A stretch of 64,000 bases of DNA. Origin: Actinacidiphila alni (GTDB taxonomy: Bacteria > Actinomycetota > Actinomycetes > Streptomycetales > Streptomycetaceae). Positions 49,941-59,948 of this stretch are shown here, in pieces. The notes beneath the pieces are model-generated. The model had not been told where the DNA came from. It saw only the letters and a program-made list of their open reading frames with translations, and did not search any database. Location of the stretch: NCBI RefSeq assembly GCF_900112845.1, contig NZ_FONG01000001.1:620001-684000 (forward strand), read 5' to 3'. Numbering within the stretch: position 1 is the stretch's first letter; the number at the start of each line of letters is the position of its first letter. The translations under genes and the position numbers were made by a program.

Positions 49941-50897
49941 ATGACCCCACCGCCGCCACCCTTCCGCTTCTCACGCGGTAAGGACGACCTGGCTTTCGAT
50001 CCCGCGCTCGACGACGAGGAGTTGGTCGCCGCGCGGGCCGGCCTCGCCCACGGGCGCTGGACGGAGGTCCGCGAACTGCTCGCCCGCACCGGGGAGAACT
50101 GGGACCGCCGCGGACACCGGCTGGTCGTCCTCGGCGAGGGCAAGAGCGCCGCCGCCTGGGCGGGCGAGTGGCTGCTCGCCGAGCCGGAGAGCACCGACGC
50201 CGTCGCGCTGGCCGCCTTCGCCGCCGTCTTCCGCGCGACCGCGGGCAAGCAGAGCGCGGAGTCGGCCCGTGAACTGTGCCTGCGCGCCGCCCGGATGACC
50301 CCGCGCGACCCTTCGCCGTGGCTCGCGTTGCTGGTGCTGGCCCGCCGCACCGGCACCGACGACGACCAGGTCCGCGCCTTCGACCAGGCCCGCGGCCGGC
50401 ACCGCGGCCACCACCACGCGCACCATCTGATGACCCAGTGCCTGGCGGAGCGTCAGAAGACCGACGGCGAGGACCCGTTCCACGAGGTCTACGAATTCGC
50501 CGAGTGGGCCGCCGACGAGGCCGGCCGCGGATCCCCGCTGACCGTCCTGCCGTTGGTCGCGCTCGTCGAGCGCTACCGGGTGCTGGCGGCGGCCCGCGTC
50601 CTGCCGGAAGCGCCCGACAACCTCCCGTACTGGGGCAGTCCGCGTGCCCGGCAGAGCGTGCGCACGGCCTTCGACTGGTGGCTGGAATGGGACGGGTCCG
50701 ACCACTCGCGGCTGCTGCTCGACCTGAACTACCTTGCGTACGGCAAATTCCACGCCGGTGACACGGTGGAGGCCGCCGCGCTGTTCAACCGGATCGGCTC
50801 GGAAGCGACCCGCATCCCGTGGTCGTACCCCGACCGCGACCCGAAGAAGGCGTTCCGTGCCGCGCGCAACTACGCGCTCGGTTTCGGCAGATCGTGA
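49941..50897 (+). CDS. Conserved TPR-like protein of unknown function
   Basis: 318 residues, mainly helical and soluble, with tetratricopeptide-like pairs (ELVAARAGLAHGRWTEVREL, ARELCLRAARMTPRDPSPWL, LAYGKFHAGDTVEAAALFNR). It ends with PWSYPDRDPKKAFRAARNYA, a block I recall in Streptomyces hypothetical proteins. The ATG at 49941 follows GGAGGG at 10 bp; a GTG at 49923 is an alternative. It is divergent from the HTH/TPR regulator. Function unknown. Confidence 0.75.
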   Translation: MTPPPPPFRFSRGKDDLAFDPALDDEELVAARAGLAHGRWTEVRELLARTGENWDRRGHRLVVLGEGKSAAAWAGEWLLAEPESTDAVALAAFAAVFRATAGKQSAESARELCLRAARMTPRDPSPWLALLVLARRTGTDDDQVRAFDQARGRHRGHHHAHHLMTQCLAERQKTDGEDPFHEVYEFAEWAADEAGRGSPLTVLPLVALVERYRVLAAARVLPEAPDNLPYWGSPRARQSVRTAFDWWLEWDGSDHSRLLLDLNYLAYGKFHAGDTVEAAALFNRIGSEATRIPWSYPDRDPKKAFRAARNYALGFGRS

Positions 50898-51012
50898 ATC
50901 CCGGCAGTTGGCACTCCCAGCAGTTCGCGAGTGATCGGCTCGTACGTTCTCGCACGTCCCCGCAAAGCCCAAGCAAGAACCGAACCACGGACCACCGGAA
51001 GGACACCGCAGC

Positions 51013-52554
51013 ATGCTGACGGGCAGTACCACCGAGATCAGCACGTTCAAGGGCGAGCAACGCGCATTGCGCGCGGACCGGATCGGCGCACCGGCCCTCC
51101 TGCTCTCGGTTCTCGCCGCCACCGCGCCCCTGATGGTGGTGGCCGGGGTCATCCCGACGACGTTCGCCACCATGGGCGTCGTCGGCGTGCCGCTGCTGTT
51201 CGTCATCGTCGGCCTCGTGCTGATCCTGTTCAGCTTCGGCTACGCCGAGATGAGCCGCCACGTGCACAACGCCGGCGCGCTGTACGCGTACATATCCCGG
51301 GGCCTGGGCGGCACGATGGGCGCCTGCGCCTCCTATGTGGCGCTGTTCGCGTACAGCATCATGCAGGTCGGCCTCTACGGGATCTTCGGCTACGAGATCT
51401 CCAGCCAGATCGCCCAGCACTGGAGCCACAACGTGGCCTGGTGGATCCCGGCGCTCGGCGGCGTCGCGATCACCGCGGTCTTCGGCGCGCTGAAGATCGA
51501 CCTCAACGCGAAGACGCTCGGCGTGCTGCTGCTGGTCGAGACGGTGCTCACCATCGTCTTCGACATCAGCTTCCTGTCCGACCCCGGCCCGCAGGGCGTC
51601 TCGGTGCACGCCTTCGACCCGGGCACGCTCAGCGGCGCGGGCCTGGGCACCGCGCTCTGCTTCACCATCGCCGGCTTCGTCGGCTTCGAACAGGCCCCGG
51701 TCTACGCCGAGGAGACCAGCGACGCGCAGCGCGTGGTGTCCAAGGTGATGTTCATCGCGATCGGCTTCGCCACCCTCTTCTTCGCCTTCAGCGCGTGGGC
51801 GATCACCGTGGGCACCGGTCCCGACCACGTCGTCGGCGCCGCTCAGGAGCAGGGCCCGAACCTGATCTTCTCGCTCAACCAGGCCCGGCTCGGCACCGCG
51901 TTCACCGACACCCTGAACATCTTCTTCATCACCGGCATCTTCGCCTCGATGCTGAGCTTCCACAATGTCGTCGCCCGCTACGCCTTCGCCATGGGCCGCG
52001 ACGGTCTGCTGCCCTCGGCGGTCGGCCGCACCTCGAAGTCCAGCGGCGCCCCCGCCGTCGGCTCCTTCCTTCAGACGCTGGTCGCGCTGGCCGTCGTCAT
52101 CGCCTTCGCCGCCACCGACGACGGCAAGTTCGACCCGAAGTTCGGCCCGGACCCGACGGCCCCCGTGCTGCGCATGTTCACCTGGGCGGGCAATGTCGGC
52201 GCGCTCGGCATCGTGCTCCTGATGGCCACCGCCGCCGTCGCCGTCATCGCGTTCTTCGTCAAGCGCGGCGCGGCCGGGCAGCAGGCGTGGCGCCTGGTCA
52301 CCTCGGGTCTGGCCGCGATCGCGCTGGTGGTCATCGCCGTCTACTCGGTGAAGGACTTCTCGGTGCTGCTCGGCGCCAACCCCGGCCACGGGCTGCGCTG
52401 GATCCTGCCCGGCATCATCGCGCTGGCCGCGGTCATCGGCCTCGTCTACGGCCTGGTGCTGCGCAGCAAGCGGCCCGAGGTGCACGCCAGGATCGGCCAG
52501 GGCAACGAGGCGTTCCAGCTGGAGAAGGCCGCCTCGCAGGCCGCGTCCTCCTGA
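51013..52554 (+). CDS. APC-family amino-acid permease
   Basis: 513 residues with about 12 membrane spans. GALYAYISRGLGGTMGACAS and GFVGFEQAPVYAEETSDAQR are conserved APC segments; the latter (GFE) is in the substrate-gating helix. The likely substrate is an amino acid or polyamine. It ends with a clear terminator before the beta-oxidation operon. Confidence 0.92.
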   Translation: MLTGSTTEISTFKGEQRALRADRIGAPALLLSVLAATAPLMVVAGVIPTTFATMGVVGVPLLFVIVGLVLILFSFGYAEMSRHVHNAGALYAYISRGLGGTMGACASYVALFAYSIMQVGLYGIFGYEISSQIAQHWSHNVAWWIPALGGVAITAVFGALKIDLNAKTLGVLLLVETVLTIVFDISFLSDPGPQGVSVHAFDPGTLSGAGLGTALCFTIAGFVGFEQAPVYAEETSDAQRVVSKVMFIAIGFATLFFAFSAWAITVGTGPDHVVGAAQEQGPNLIFSLNQARLGTAFTDTLNIFFITGIFASMLSFHNVVARYAFAMGRDGLLPSAVGRTSKSSGAPAVGSFLQTLVALAVVIAFAATDDGKFDPKFGPDPTAPVLRMFTWAGNVGALGIVLLMATAAVAVIAFFVKRGAAGQQAWRLVTSGLAAIALVVIAVYSVKDFSVLLGANPGHGLRWILPGIIALAAVIGLVYGLVLRSKRPEVHARIGQGNEAFQLEKAASQAASS

Positions 52555-52592
52555 TCCGCGGCGCTTCGGCCGTACGCCCGAACGTACGCACC

Positions 52593-52633
52593 GACGGCCC
52601 GCCGGACCCCGACCAGGGGCCCGGCGGGCCGTC
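52593..52633 (+). terminator. Terminator after the permease gene
   Basis: GACGGCCCGCCGG (52593-52605) pairs with CCGGCGGGCCGTC (52621-52633), with an inner CCCC/GGGG extension. It lies 38 bp past the permease stop and is followed by CCTTTCC. Confidence 0.85.
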
Positions 52634-52678
52634 GCCTTTCCGGGCGGCACCCCGTTCGGGGCGGTCAGTGCGGCGAAC

Positions 52679-52736
52679 TGAGCGAGCGCTCAGTCAGCCC
52701 TTGCCAAGAGTGGAACGTGTTCCTAGCATCACTGAT
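52679..52736 (+). promoter_or_regulatory. Promoter with two palindromes; leaderless start
   Basis: -35 TTGCCA (52701-52706) and -10 TAGCAT (52724-52729) are 17 bp apart, so the transcript should start at or one base from the GTG start codon at 52737. TGAGCG-AG-CGCTCA (52679-52692) is a palindrome upstream of the -35 box, and GGAAC-GT-GTTCC (52712-52723) fills the spacer. The second would block polymerase if bound by a repressor. Confidence 0.75.
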
Positions 52737-53870
52737 GTGACATCGGAACTGTCAAACCCCGCGGGCCCGCTCGCGGACGTCCGCGTCGTCGAGCTGGCCG
52801 GTATCGGTCCCGGGCCGTTCGCCGCGATGCTGCTGGCCGACCTCGGCGCCGATGTCGTACGGGTGGACCGGCCGGGCGGCGCGGGTCTGGGCGTCGCCCC
52901 CGAGCACGACCTGACCAACCGCAACAAGCGTTCCGTGCTGGTCGACCTCAAGGCGGACGGCGGGTCCGCGGCCGTACTCGATCTCGTCGCGCGCGCCGAC
53001 ATCCTCGTCGAGGGCTACCGGCCCGGCGTCGCCGAACGCCTCGGCGTCGGCCCCGACGCCTGCCTGGCCCGCAATCCGCGGCTGGTCTACGGCCGGATGA
53101 CCGGCTGGGGACAGCAGGGCCCGCTCGCCGCCACCGCGGGCCACGACATCGGCTACCTCGCCGTCACCGGCGCCCTCGGCATGACCGGAGCCGCCGACCG
53201 CCCGCCGGCCGCCCCCGCCAATCTGCTCGGCGACTACGCGGGCGGTTCCCTCTACCTGGTCACCGGCGTGCTGGCGGCCCTGCACCACGCCCGTACGCAC
53301 GGCGAGGGCCAGGTCGTCGACGCCGCCATCGTCGACGGCGCCGCCCATCTGAGCACGATGATCCACGCGCTGCTCGCGGCCGGCGCCTGGCAGGACCGCC
53401 GCGAGGCCAATCTGCTGGACGGCGGCGCCCCCTTCTACGGCGTGTACGAGACCGCCGACGGCCGGCACATGGCCGTCGGCGCCCTGGAGCAGCGTTTCTA
53501 CGACACTTTCGCGACGCTGCTGGAACTGGCCCCCGCGGACGCGGCCCTGCGCGCGGACCCCGCGCACTGGCCTGAACTGCGTGCAGCGGTCGCCGCCCGT
53601 TTCCGCACCCGCAGCCGCGAGGAGTGGACACGCGTCTTCGAGGGGTCCGACGCGTGCGTGGCGCCCGTACTCTCGTTGCGTGAGGCCCCGGAGCACCCGC
53701 ATCTGGCGGCCCGCGGCACCTTCACGGAGGCGGCGGGCACGGTGCAGCCCGCGCCCGCCCCGCGGCTGTCCGCCACCCCCGGCGCGCTCCGCCGCCCGCC
53801 CGCGCTGCCCGGCGCGCACACCGCGGAAGTGGCCCGCGACTGGGACGCCCCGGCCCTGCTGGAGCCATGA
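52737..53870 (+). CDS. CaiB/BaiF-type CoA-transferase or alpha-methylacyl-CoA racemase
   Basis: 377 residues. The N-terminal Rossmann half (VVELAGIGPGPFAAMLLADL, GADVVRVDRP) and the catalytic aspartate D166 in NLLGDYAGG are typical. The length is nearer to racemases (about 360) than to formyl-CoA transferases (about 420), so AMACR-type epimerisation of 2-methyl-branched acyl-CoA is likely. It is the first gene of a unit with thiolase and FadB. The GTG coincides with the predicted transcript start; no ribosome site is visible. Confidence 0.9.
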   Translation: MTSELSNPAGPLADVRVVELAGIGPGPFAAMLLADLGADVVRVDRPGGAGLGVAPEHDLTNRNKRSVLVDLKADGGSAAVLDLVARADILVEGYRPGVAERLGVGPDACLARNPRLVYGRMTGWGQQGPLAATAGHDIGYLAVTGALGMTGAADRPPAAPANLLGDYAGGSLYLVTGVLAALHHARTHGEGQVVDAAIVDGAAHLSTMIHALLAAGAWQDRREANLLDGGAPFYGVYETADGRHMAVGALEQRFYDTFATLLELAPADAALRADPAHWPELRAAVAARFRTRSREEWTRVFEGSDACVAPVLSLREAPEHPHLAARGTFTEAAGTVQPAPAPRLSATPGALRRPPALPGAHTAEVARDWDAPALLEP

Positions 53871-53987
53871 GTCCTCTGCCGATGTGATCAACCGACCCCG
53901 CTGAATCCCGCGCCGCCGACCCGCACCGCCCACCCTCCAGAAGGCCCTGCCGGAAGCCCTCTCCAAGCCCTCCAGAAAGGCACGACG

Positions 53988-55202
<1,215 letters not shown>

Positions 55203-55272
55203 ACCTGCCCCCGCGTGACCCCTGCGTGACCCACCACGTGCCCCCTCACGGAACCGACGGAGCCCGAAGACC

Positions 55273-57447
55273 ATGAGCGAGTCCACCACCATCCGCTGGG
55301 AGCAGGACACCGACGGCATCGTCACCCTGGTCCTTGACGACCCGGCGCAGTCCGCGAACACCATGAACGCGGCCTTCGCCGACTCCCTCGACGCCACCCT
55401 CGACCGCCTCGACGCCGAACTCGACGGCGTCCGCGGCGTCATCGTCACCTCCGCCAAGAAGACCTTCTTCGCCGGCGGCGACCTGCGCGACCTGATCCGC
55501 GCGACCCCGGAGGACGCCGCCGACGTGCTCGCCGGTTCGATGCGCATCAAGCGCCGGCTGCGCCGCCTGGAGACCCTCGGCAAGCCGGTCGTCGCCGCGA
55601 TCAACGGCGCGGCGCTCGGCGGCGGTTACGAGATCGCGCTGGCCTGCCACCACCGCATCGCGCTCGACACCCCCGGCACCAAGATCGGCCTGCCCGAGGT
55701 CACCCTCGGCCTGCTGCCCGGCGGCGGCGGAGTCGTCCGCACGGTCCGGCTGCTCGGCATCGCCGACGCGCTGCTGAAGGTGCTGCTCCAGGGCCGGCAG
55801 TACTCCGCTCCGCGCGCCCTGGAGGCCGGTCTGATCCACGAGGTCGCCACCGACCGGGACGCGATGCTGGCGAGCGCGCGGGCCTGGGTGCTGGCCCACC
55901 CCGAGGCCCGCCAGCCCTGGGATACCCCCGGCTACAAGATCCCCGGCGGCACCCCCAAGAGCCCCGCCTTCGCCGCCAATCTGCCCGCCTTCCCGGCCAA
56001 TCTGCGCAAGCAGCTCGCGGGCGCGCCCTACCCGGCGCCACTGGCGATCCTGTCCGCGGCCGTCGAGGGCTCCCAGGTGGACATCGACACCGCCACCCTC
56101 ATCGAGGGCCGCTACTTCACCGAACTGGCCTGCGGCCGCACCTCGAAGAACATGATCCAGGCGTTCTTCTTCGACATGCAGGCCGTCAACTCCGGTGCCA
56201 GCCGCCCCGAGGGCGTCCCCGCCCGCCAGGTCACCAAGGTCGCCGTCCTCGGCGCCGGAATGATGGGCGCGGGCATCGCCTACTCCTGCGCGCGGGCCGG
56301 CATCGACGTCGTCCTCAAGGACGTCAGCGCCGAGGCCGCCGAGCGCGGCAAGGCGTATTCGGCGACTCTGCTCGACAAGGCGCTGGCCAAGGGCCGCACC
56401 ACCCCCGAGAAGCGCGAGGCGCTGCTCGCCCGGATCACCCCGACCGCCGACCCGGCCGACCTCGCGGGCTGCGACGCCGTCATCGAGGCGGTCTTCGAGG
56501 ACGCGGCCCTCAAGCACAAGGTGTTCCAGGAGATCGAGCACATCGTGGCGCCCGACGCCCTGCTGTGCTCCAACACCTCCACGCTGCCCATCTCCGCGCT
56601 CGCCGAAGGGGTGCGGCGGCAGGGCGACTTCATCGGCCTGCACTTCTTCTCGCCGGTCGACAAGATGCCGCTGGTGGAGATCATCAAGGGCGAGCGGACC
56701 GGCGACGAGGCACTGGCCCGCGCCTTCGACCTCGTACGGCAGATCCGCAAGACACCGATCGTCGTCAACGACTCGCGCGGCTTCTTCACCTCCCGGGTGA
56801 TCGGCCACTTCATCAACGAAGGCGTCGCCATGATCGGCGAGGGCGTCGCGGCGGCCTCCGTCGAACAGGCAGCGGCGCAGGCCGGCTACCCCGCCAAGGT
56901 GCTGTCGCTGCTGGACGAGCTGACGCTCACCCTGCCGCGCAAGATCCGCCGCGAGACGCGCGCCGCCGTCGAGGCCGAAGGCGGCAGCTGGCAGGAACAC
57001 CCGGCCGAGCGGGTCATCGACCGCATGGTCGACGAATTCCAGCGGCCCGGCCGCAGCGGGGGAGCGGGCTTCTACGACTACGCCGACGGCCGCCGCACCC
57101 GGCTGTGGCCCGGTCTGGCGGAGCACTTCGGCACACCCGGCACCGAACTGCCGATGCGCGACATGCAGGAGCGGATGCTCTTCGCGGAGTCGCTGGACAC
57201 CGTACGGCTGCTGGAGGAGGGCGTGCTCACCTCCGTCGCCGACGCCAACATCGGCTCCATCCTCGGCATCGGCTTCCCCGCCTGGACCGGCGGCGTGCTC
57301 CAGTACATCAACGGGTACGAGGGCGGCGTCGCGGGCTTCACCGCGCGGGCCCGGGAGCTGGCCGCCACCTATGGCGACCGCTTCACGCCGCCCGCCCTGC
57401 TGGTGGCGAAGGCCGAGAGCGGGGAGACGTTCACCGACGGGCACTGA
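55273..57447 (+). CDS. fadB: FadB/FadJ fusion: enoyl-CoA hydratase and 3-hydroxyacyl-CoA dehydrogenase
   Basis: 724 residues. The N-terminal crotonase domain (residues 1-190) has FFAGGDLRDL and INGAALGGGYEIALA. The NAD-binding dehydrogenase domain starts near residue 320 (VAVLGAGMMGAGIAYSCA) and includes the catalytic motif LHFFSPVDKMPLVEII. Two helical domains end the protein. It performs two middle steps of fatty-acid beta-oxidation with the thiolase upstream. Its stop is 15 bp from the convergent MerR gene. Confidence 0.95.
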   Translation: MSESTTIRWEQDTDGIVTLVLDDPAQSANTMNAAFADSLDATLDRLDAELDGVRGVIVTSAKKTFFAGGDLRDLIRATPEDAADVLAGSMRIKRRLRRLETLGKPVVAAINGAALGGGYEIALACHHRIALDTPGTKIGLPEVTLGLLPGGGGVVRTVRLLGIADALLKVLLQGRQYSAPRALEAGLIHEVATDRDAMLASARAWVLAHPEARQPWDTPGYKIPGGTPKSPAFAANLPAFPANLRKQLAGAPYPAPLAILSAAVEGSQVDIDTATLIEGRYFTELACGRTSKNMIQAFFFDMQAVNSGASRPEGVPARQVTKVAVLGAGMMGAGIAYSCARAGIDVVLKDVSAEAAERGKAYSATLLDKALAKGRTTPEKREALLARITPTADPADLAGCDAVIEAVFEDAALKHKVFQEIEHIVAPDALLCSNTSTLPISALAEGVRRQGDFIGLHFFSPVDKMPLVEIIKGERTGDEALARAFDLVRQIRKTPIVVNDSRGFFTSRVIGHFINEGVAMIGEGVAAASVEQAAAQAGYPAKVLSLLDELTLTLPRKIRRETRAAVEAEGGSWQEHPAERVIDRMVDEFQRPGRSGGAGFYDYADGRRTRLWPGLAEHFGTPGTELPMRDMQERMLFAESLDTVRLLEEGVLTSVADANIGSILGIGFPAWTGGVLQYINGYEGGVAGFTARARELAATYGDRFTPPALLVAKAESGETFTDGH

Positions 57448-57462
57448 GGCGGGCGCCGGACG

Positions 57463-58230
57463 CTACGAGGGAGGCCGCGGGTCCCCGCCGGGATCCGCGG
57501 CCTCTCCCTCTTCCCGGATCCCGTCCCGCTCCTGGCCCGGCTTCGGCGCCGGCCAGGCCCGTAGCTCCTCCTTCAGCGACCGCTGGAAGGTCGTGACCAG
57601 CGCCTGCACCACCAGCGGCTGCATCTGGGCCGACAGCGACCGCATCCGCTCCGGGCGCTCCGGCTCCCACACCTCGTCGAGGAAGATCCGGCCCAGCTCG
57701 TGCGCGGCGGCCCGCGCGTGCTCCAGCATCACCGCGCGCGCCGCCAGCACCGTCTCCACCCGGAAGGGCACATCGAGCAGCCGCACCCCCAGGTGCAGGA
57801 TGCCGGGGTCCACCCGGAAGGCGTCCGGGTCCTCGGTGCGCTCCAGCACGTCCATCGCCGCCAGCCGGTCCAGATCGGCGTCGTCCAGCGGCCGGCCCGC
57901 GCGCCGCTCCAACTGCTCCCGGTCGATCTCCTCGGTGCCCTCCGGCAGCCAGGACGCCACCAGGGCGCGGTGGATCGCCAGGTCGTGGGCGCTGATGTCG
58001 GCCGGGAGCTGCTGCAGATAGCGTTCGATCGCCGCCAGAGTGAGGCCCTGGTGCTGCAACTCCTCGATCAGCGCGAGCCGGGACAGATGCCCGGGCCCGT
58101 AATGGCCCACCCTGCGCGGGCCGATCTCGGGCGGTGGCAGCAGGCCGCGGGCGCTGTAGAAGCGGACGGTACGCACCGTCACCCCCGCGCGGGCGGCCAG
58201 CTCGTCAATGGTCAGCGCGGTCCGGTGCAC
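57463..58230 (-). CDS. MerR-family transcriptional regulator
   Basis: 255 residues from a GTG start. The HTH is LTIDELAARAGVTVRTVRFY, followed by the wing SARGLLPPP and a coiled-coil dimer helix. The C-terminal half is a helical effector domain without obvious cysteines, so it is not a metal sensor. It is convergent with fadB and divergent from the M1 peptidase. A 9-bp tandem repeat lies in its upstream region. Its targets are unknown; the fad operon or the peptidase are the nearest. Confidence 0.85.
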   Translation of the reverse strand: MHRTALTIDELAARAGVTVRTVRFYSARGLLPPPEIGPRRVGHYGPGHLSRLALIEELQHQGLTLAAIERYLQQLPADISAHDLAIHRALVASWLPEGTEEIDREQLERRAGRPLDDADLDRLAAMDVLERTEDPDAFRVDPGILHLGVRLLDVPFRVETVLAARAVMLEHARAAAHELGRIFLDEVWEPERPERMRSLSAQMQPLVVQALVTTFQRSLKEELRAWPAPKPGQERDGIREEGEAADPGGDPRPPS

Positions 58231-58286
58231 TCGAACAGTATCGCTGTCGCACCAGCACTGTGAAAGTCCTCGCACGCCGTACGGTC

Positions 58287-58340
58287 GACGCAGCCGACGC
58301 AGCCGACGCAGCCGACGCAGCCGACGCAGCCGACACGGCG
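58287..58340. repeat. 9-bp tandem repeat in the MerR/M1 promoter region
   Basis: Five perfect copies of GACGCAGCC (58287-58331) are followed by a diverged GACACGGCG. The array lies between the divergent MerR start (58230) and the M1 peptidase start (58398). Copy number would set the spacing between their promoters. If translated it would extend the peptidase N-terminus with repeated DAA, which I reject because no signal peptide would then follow at the right place. Confidence 0.9.
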
Positions 58341-58397
58341 GACACCCTTGGGTGCCGCCCGGCACCGTACACCGCCCCGCCTCGTACGCTGGCCCGC

Positions 58398-59855
58398 GTG
58401 CGCCTGTCTCCGCCGCGCCGCGCGGCCCCGACCCTGCTGCTCGCCTGCTGCCTGAGCCTGACGGGCGTCGCCTGCTCCGGTGGCACGGCCGGCCCGGACC
58501 GTACCGCCGCCCCGGACCGTACGGCCGCCGGTGACATCGGCGCGCCAGGCGTCGGCGACCGGCTCTTCCCGCAGGCCGGCAACGGCGGGTACGACGTCGC
58601 GCACTACGGCCTCGACCTCGACTACGACCCGGGGTCCGGGAAACTGCGCGGCACCGCCGTCATCACCGCCACCGCCACCCAGCCGCTGGCCCGCTTCGAC
58701 CTCGACCTGTCGGGGCTGACCGTCACCCGTGTCACCGTCGGCGGCCGGGCAGCCGCCGTGGACCGGGCGGGCACCGAACTGCGGGTGCGGCCCGCGGCAC
58801 CGCTGCGGGCCGGCGCCCGCTTCGAGACCACGGTGGCGTACGAAGGCGCCCCGGCGACCCTCACCGACCCGGACGGCTCGCACGAAGGCTGGTTCCGCAC
58901 CGACGACGGCGCGCTCGCGCTCGGCGAGCCGGTCGGCTCCATGGCGTGGTTCCCGTCGAACAACCACCCCTCGGACAAGGCCGCCTACGACATCACCGTC
59001 ACCGTCCCCGACGGCCTGACCGCCGTGTCCAACGGCGAACTGGCCGACCGCCGCAGCGCGCACGGCAGGACGTCCTTCCACTGGCGCAGCAAGGAGCCGA
59101 TGGCGACCTACCTGGCGATGGTCGGCATCGGGCACTACGACGTCACCACCGCGCGCACCGGCGCGGGCGTGCCCGTGTACGTCGCCGTCGACCCGCGCTC
59201 CGCCGATCCGCGGACCGCCGCGGCGCTGCGCCGTATCCCGGAGATCGTGGACTGGGAGAGCTCGCTGTTCGGGCCGTACCCCTTCTCGTCGGTGGGCGCG
59301 GTGGTCGACCACCTGCCGGCCGGCCGGGTCGGCTACGCGCTGGAGGTCCAGACGAAACCGGTCTTCCCCGGCGACGGCGCGCCCGGCGATCCCGCGGTGC
59401 CGCTGGACACACTGGTGCACGAGCTGTCCCACGAGTGGTACGGCGACTCCGTCACCCCGGGCGCCTGGCAGGACATGTGGCTCAACGAGGGCTTCGCCAC
59501 CTACGCGGAGTGGCTCTGGCAGGAGCACGAAGGCGGCCCCACCGTCGAGCGGAGCGCGCGAGCGGCCCTCGCCCGGCAGGCGAACAGCGCCTTCCCGCCC
59601 GCGTCGCCGCCCGCCGCGTCGCAGATCTCGGCCGCCCCCGTCTACGGCGGCGGCGCCCTCGTCCTCTACGAGCTGCGCGAAGCCCTGGGCCCCACCGCCT
59701 TCGCCACCCTGCTGCGCACCTGGCCCGCCGCCCACCGCCACGGCAACGCCACCACGGCCGACTTCACCGCCTTCTGCCAACGCCTCACCCCCCACGACCT
59801 CACCCCCCTGTTCGACACCTGGCTCTACGCCGCCCGCCATCCGGACTCCCTCTGA
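58398..59855 (+). CDS. M1-family zinc aminopeptidase lipoprotein
   Basis: 485 residues. A signal sequence (LLLACCLSLTGVAC) ends in a lipobox cysteine, so it is probably anchored outside. The beta-sandwich N-domain is followed by the catalytic domain with HELSH (H341, E342, H345) and E364 of NEGFAT, 18 residues on, the M1 zinc site. It is short, lacking the C-terminal ERAP1-like domain of aminopeptidase N. The GTG follows a -10-like TACGCT (58385-58390) by 7 bp, so the mRNA may be leaderless. It would trim peptides at the cell surface. Confidence 0.92.
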   Translation: MRLSPPRRAAPTLLLACCLSLTGVACSGGTAGPDRTAAPDRTAAGDIGAPGVGDRLFPQAGNGGYDVAHYGLDLDYDPGSGKLRGTAVITATATQPLARFDLDLSGLTVTRVTVGGRAAAVDRAGTELRVRPAAPLRAGARFETTVAYEGAPATLTDPDGSHEGWFRTDDGALALGEPVGSMAWFPSNNHPSDKAAYDITVTVPDGLTAVSNGELADRRSAHGRTSFHWRSKEPMATYLAMVGIGHYDVTTARTGAGVPVYVAVDPRSADPRTAAALRRIPEIVDWESSLFGPYPFSSVGAVVDHLPAGRVGYALEVQTKPVFPGDGAPGDPAVPLDTLVHELSHEWYGDSVTPGAWQDMWLNEGFATYAEWLWQEHEGGPTVERSARAALARQANSAFPPASPPAASQISAAPVYGGGALVLYELREALGPTAFATLLRTWPAAHRHGNATTADFTAFCQRLTPHDLTPLFDTWLYAARHPDSL

Positions 59856-59869
59856 CGGTTCGCCGCAAC

Positions 59870-59912
59870 GCGGTTCGGCCGTCACGGTCTACGACCACGA
59901 CGGCTGAACCGC
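59870..59912. terminator. Bidirectional terminator between M1 peptidase and desaturase
   Basis: Arms 59870-59883 and 59899-59912 pair over 14 bp with one G-T pair and a 15-nt loop. The two flanking genes converge on it. Confidence 0.75.
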
Positions 59913-59948
59913 GTACCGGAGGGGGAAGTGCGGGGGAGCGATGAGGGG

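Noticed and set aside
58134..58397. Longer M1 peptidase with a DAA repeat before the signal peptide
   Set aside because: The lipoprotein signal begins at 58398, and an upstream extension would bury it.
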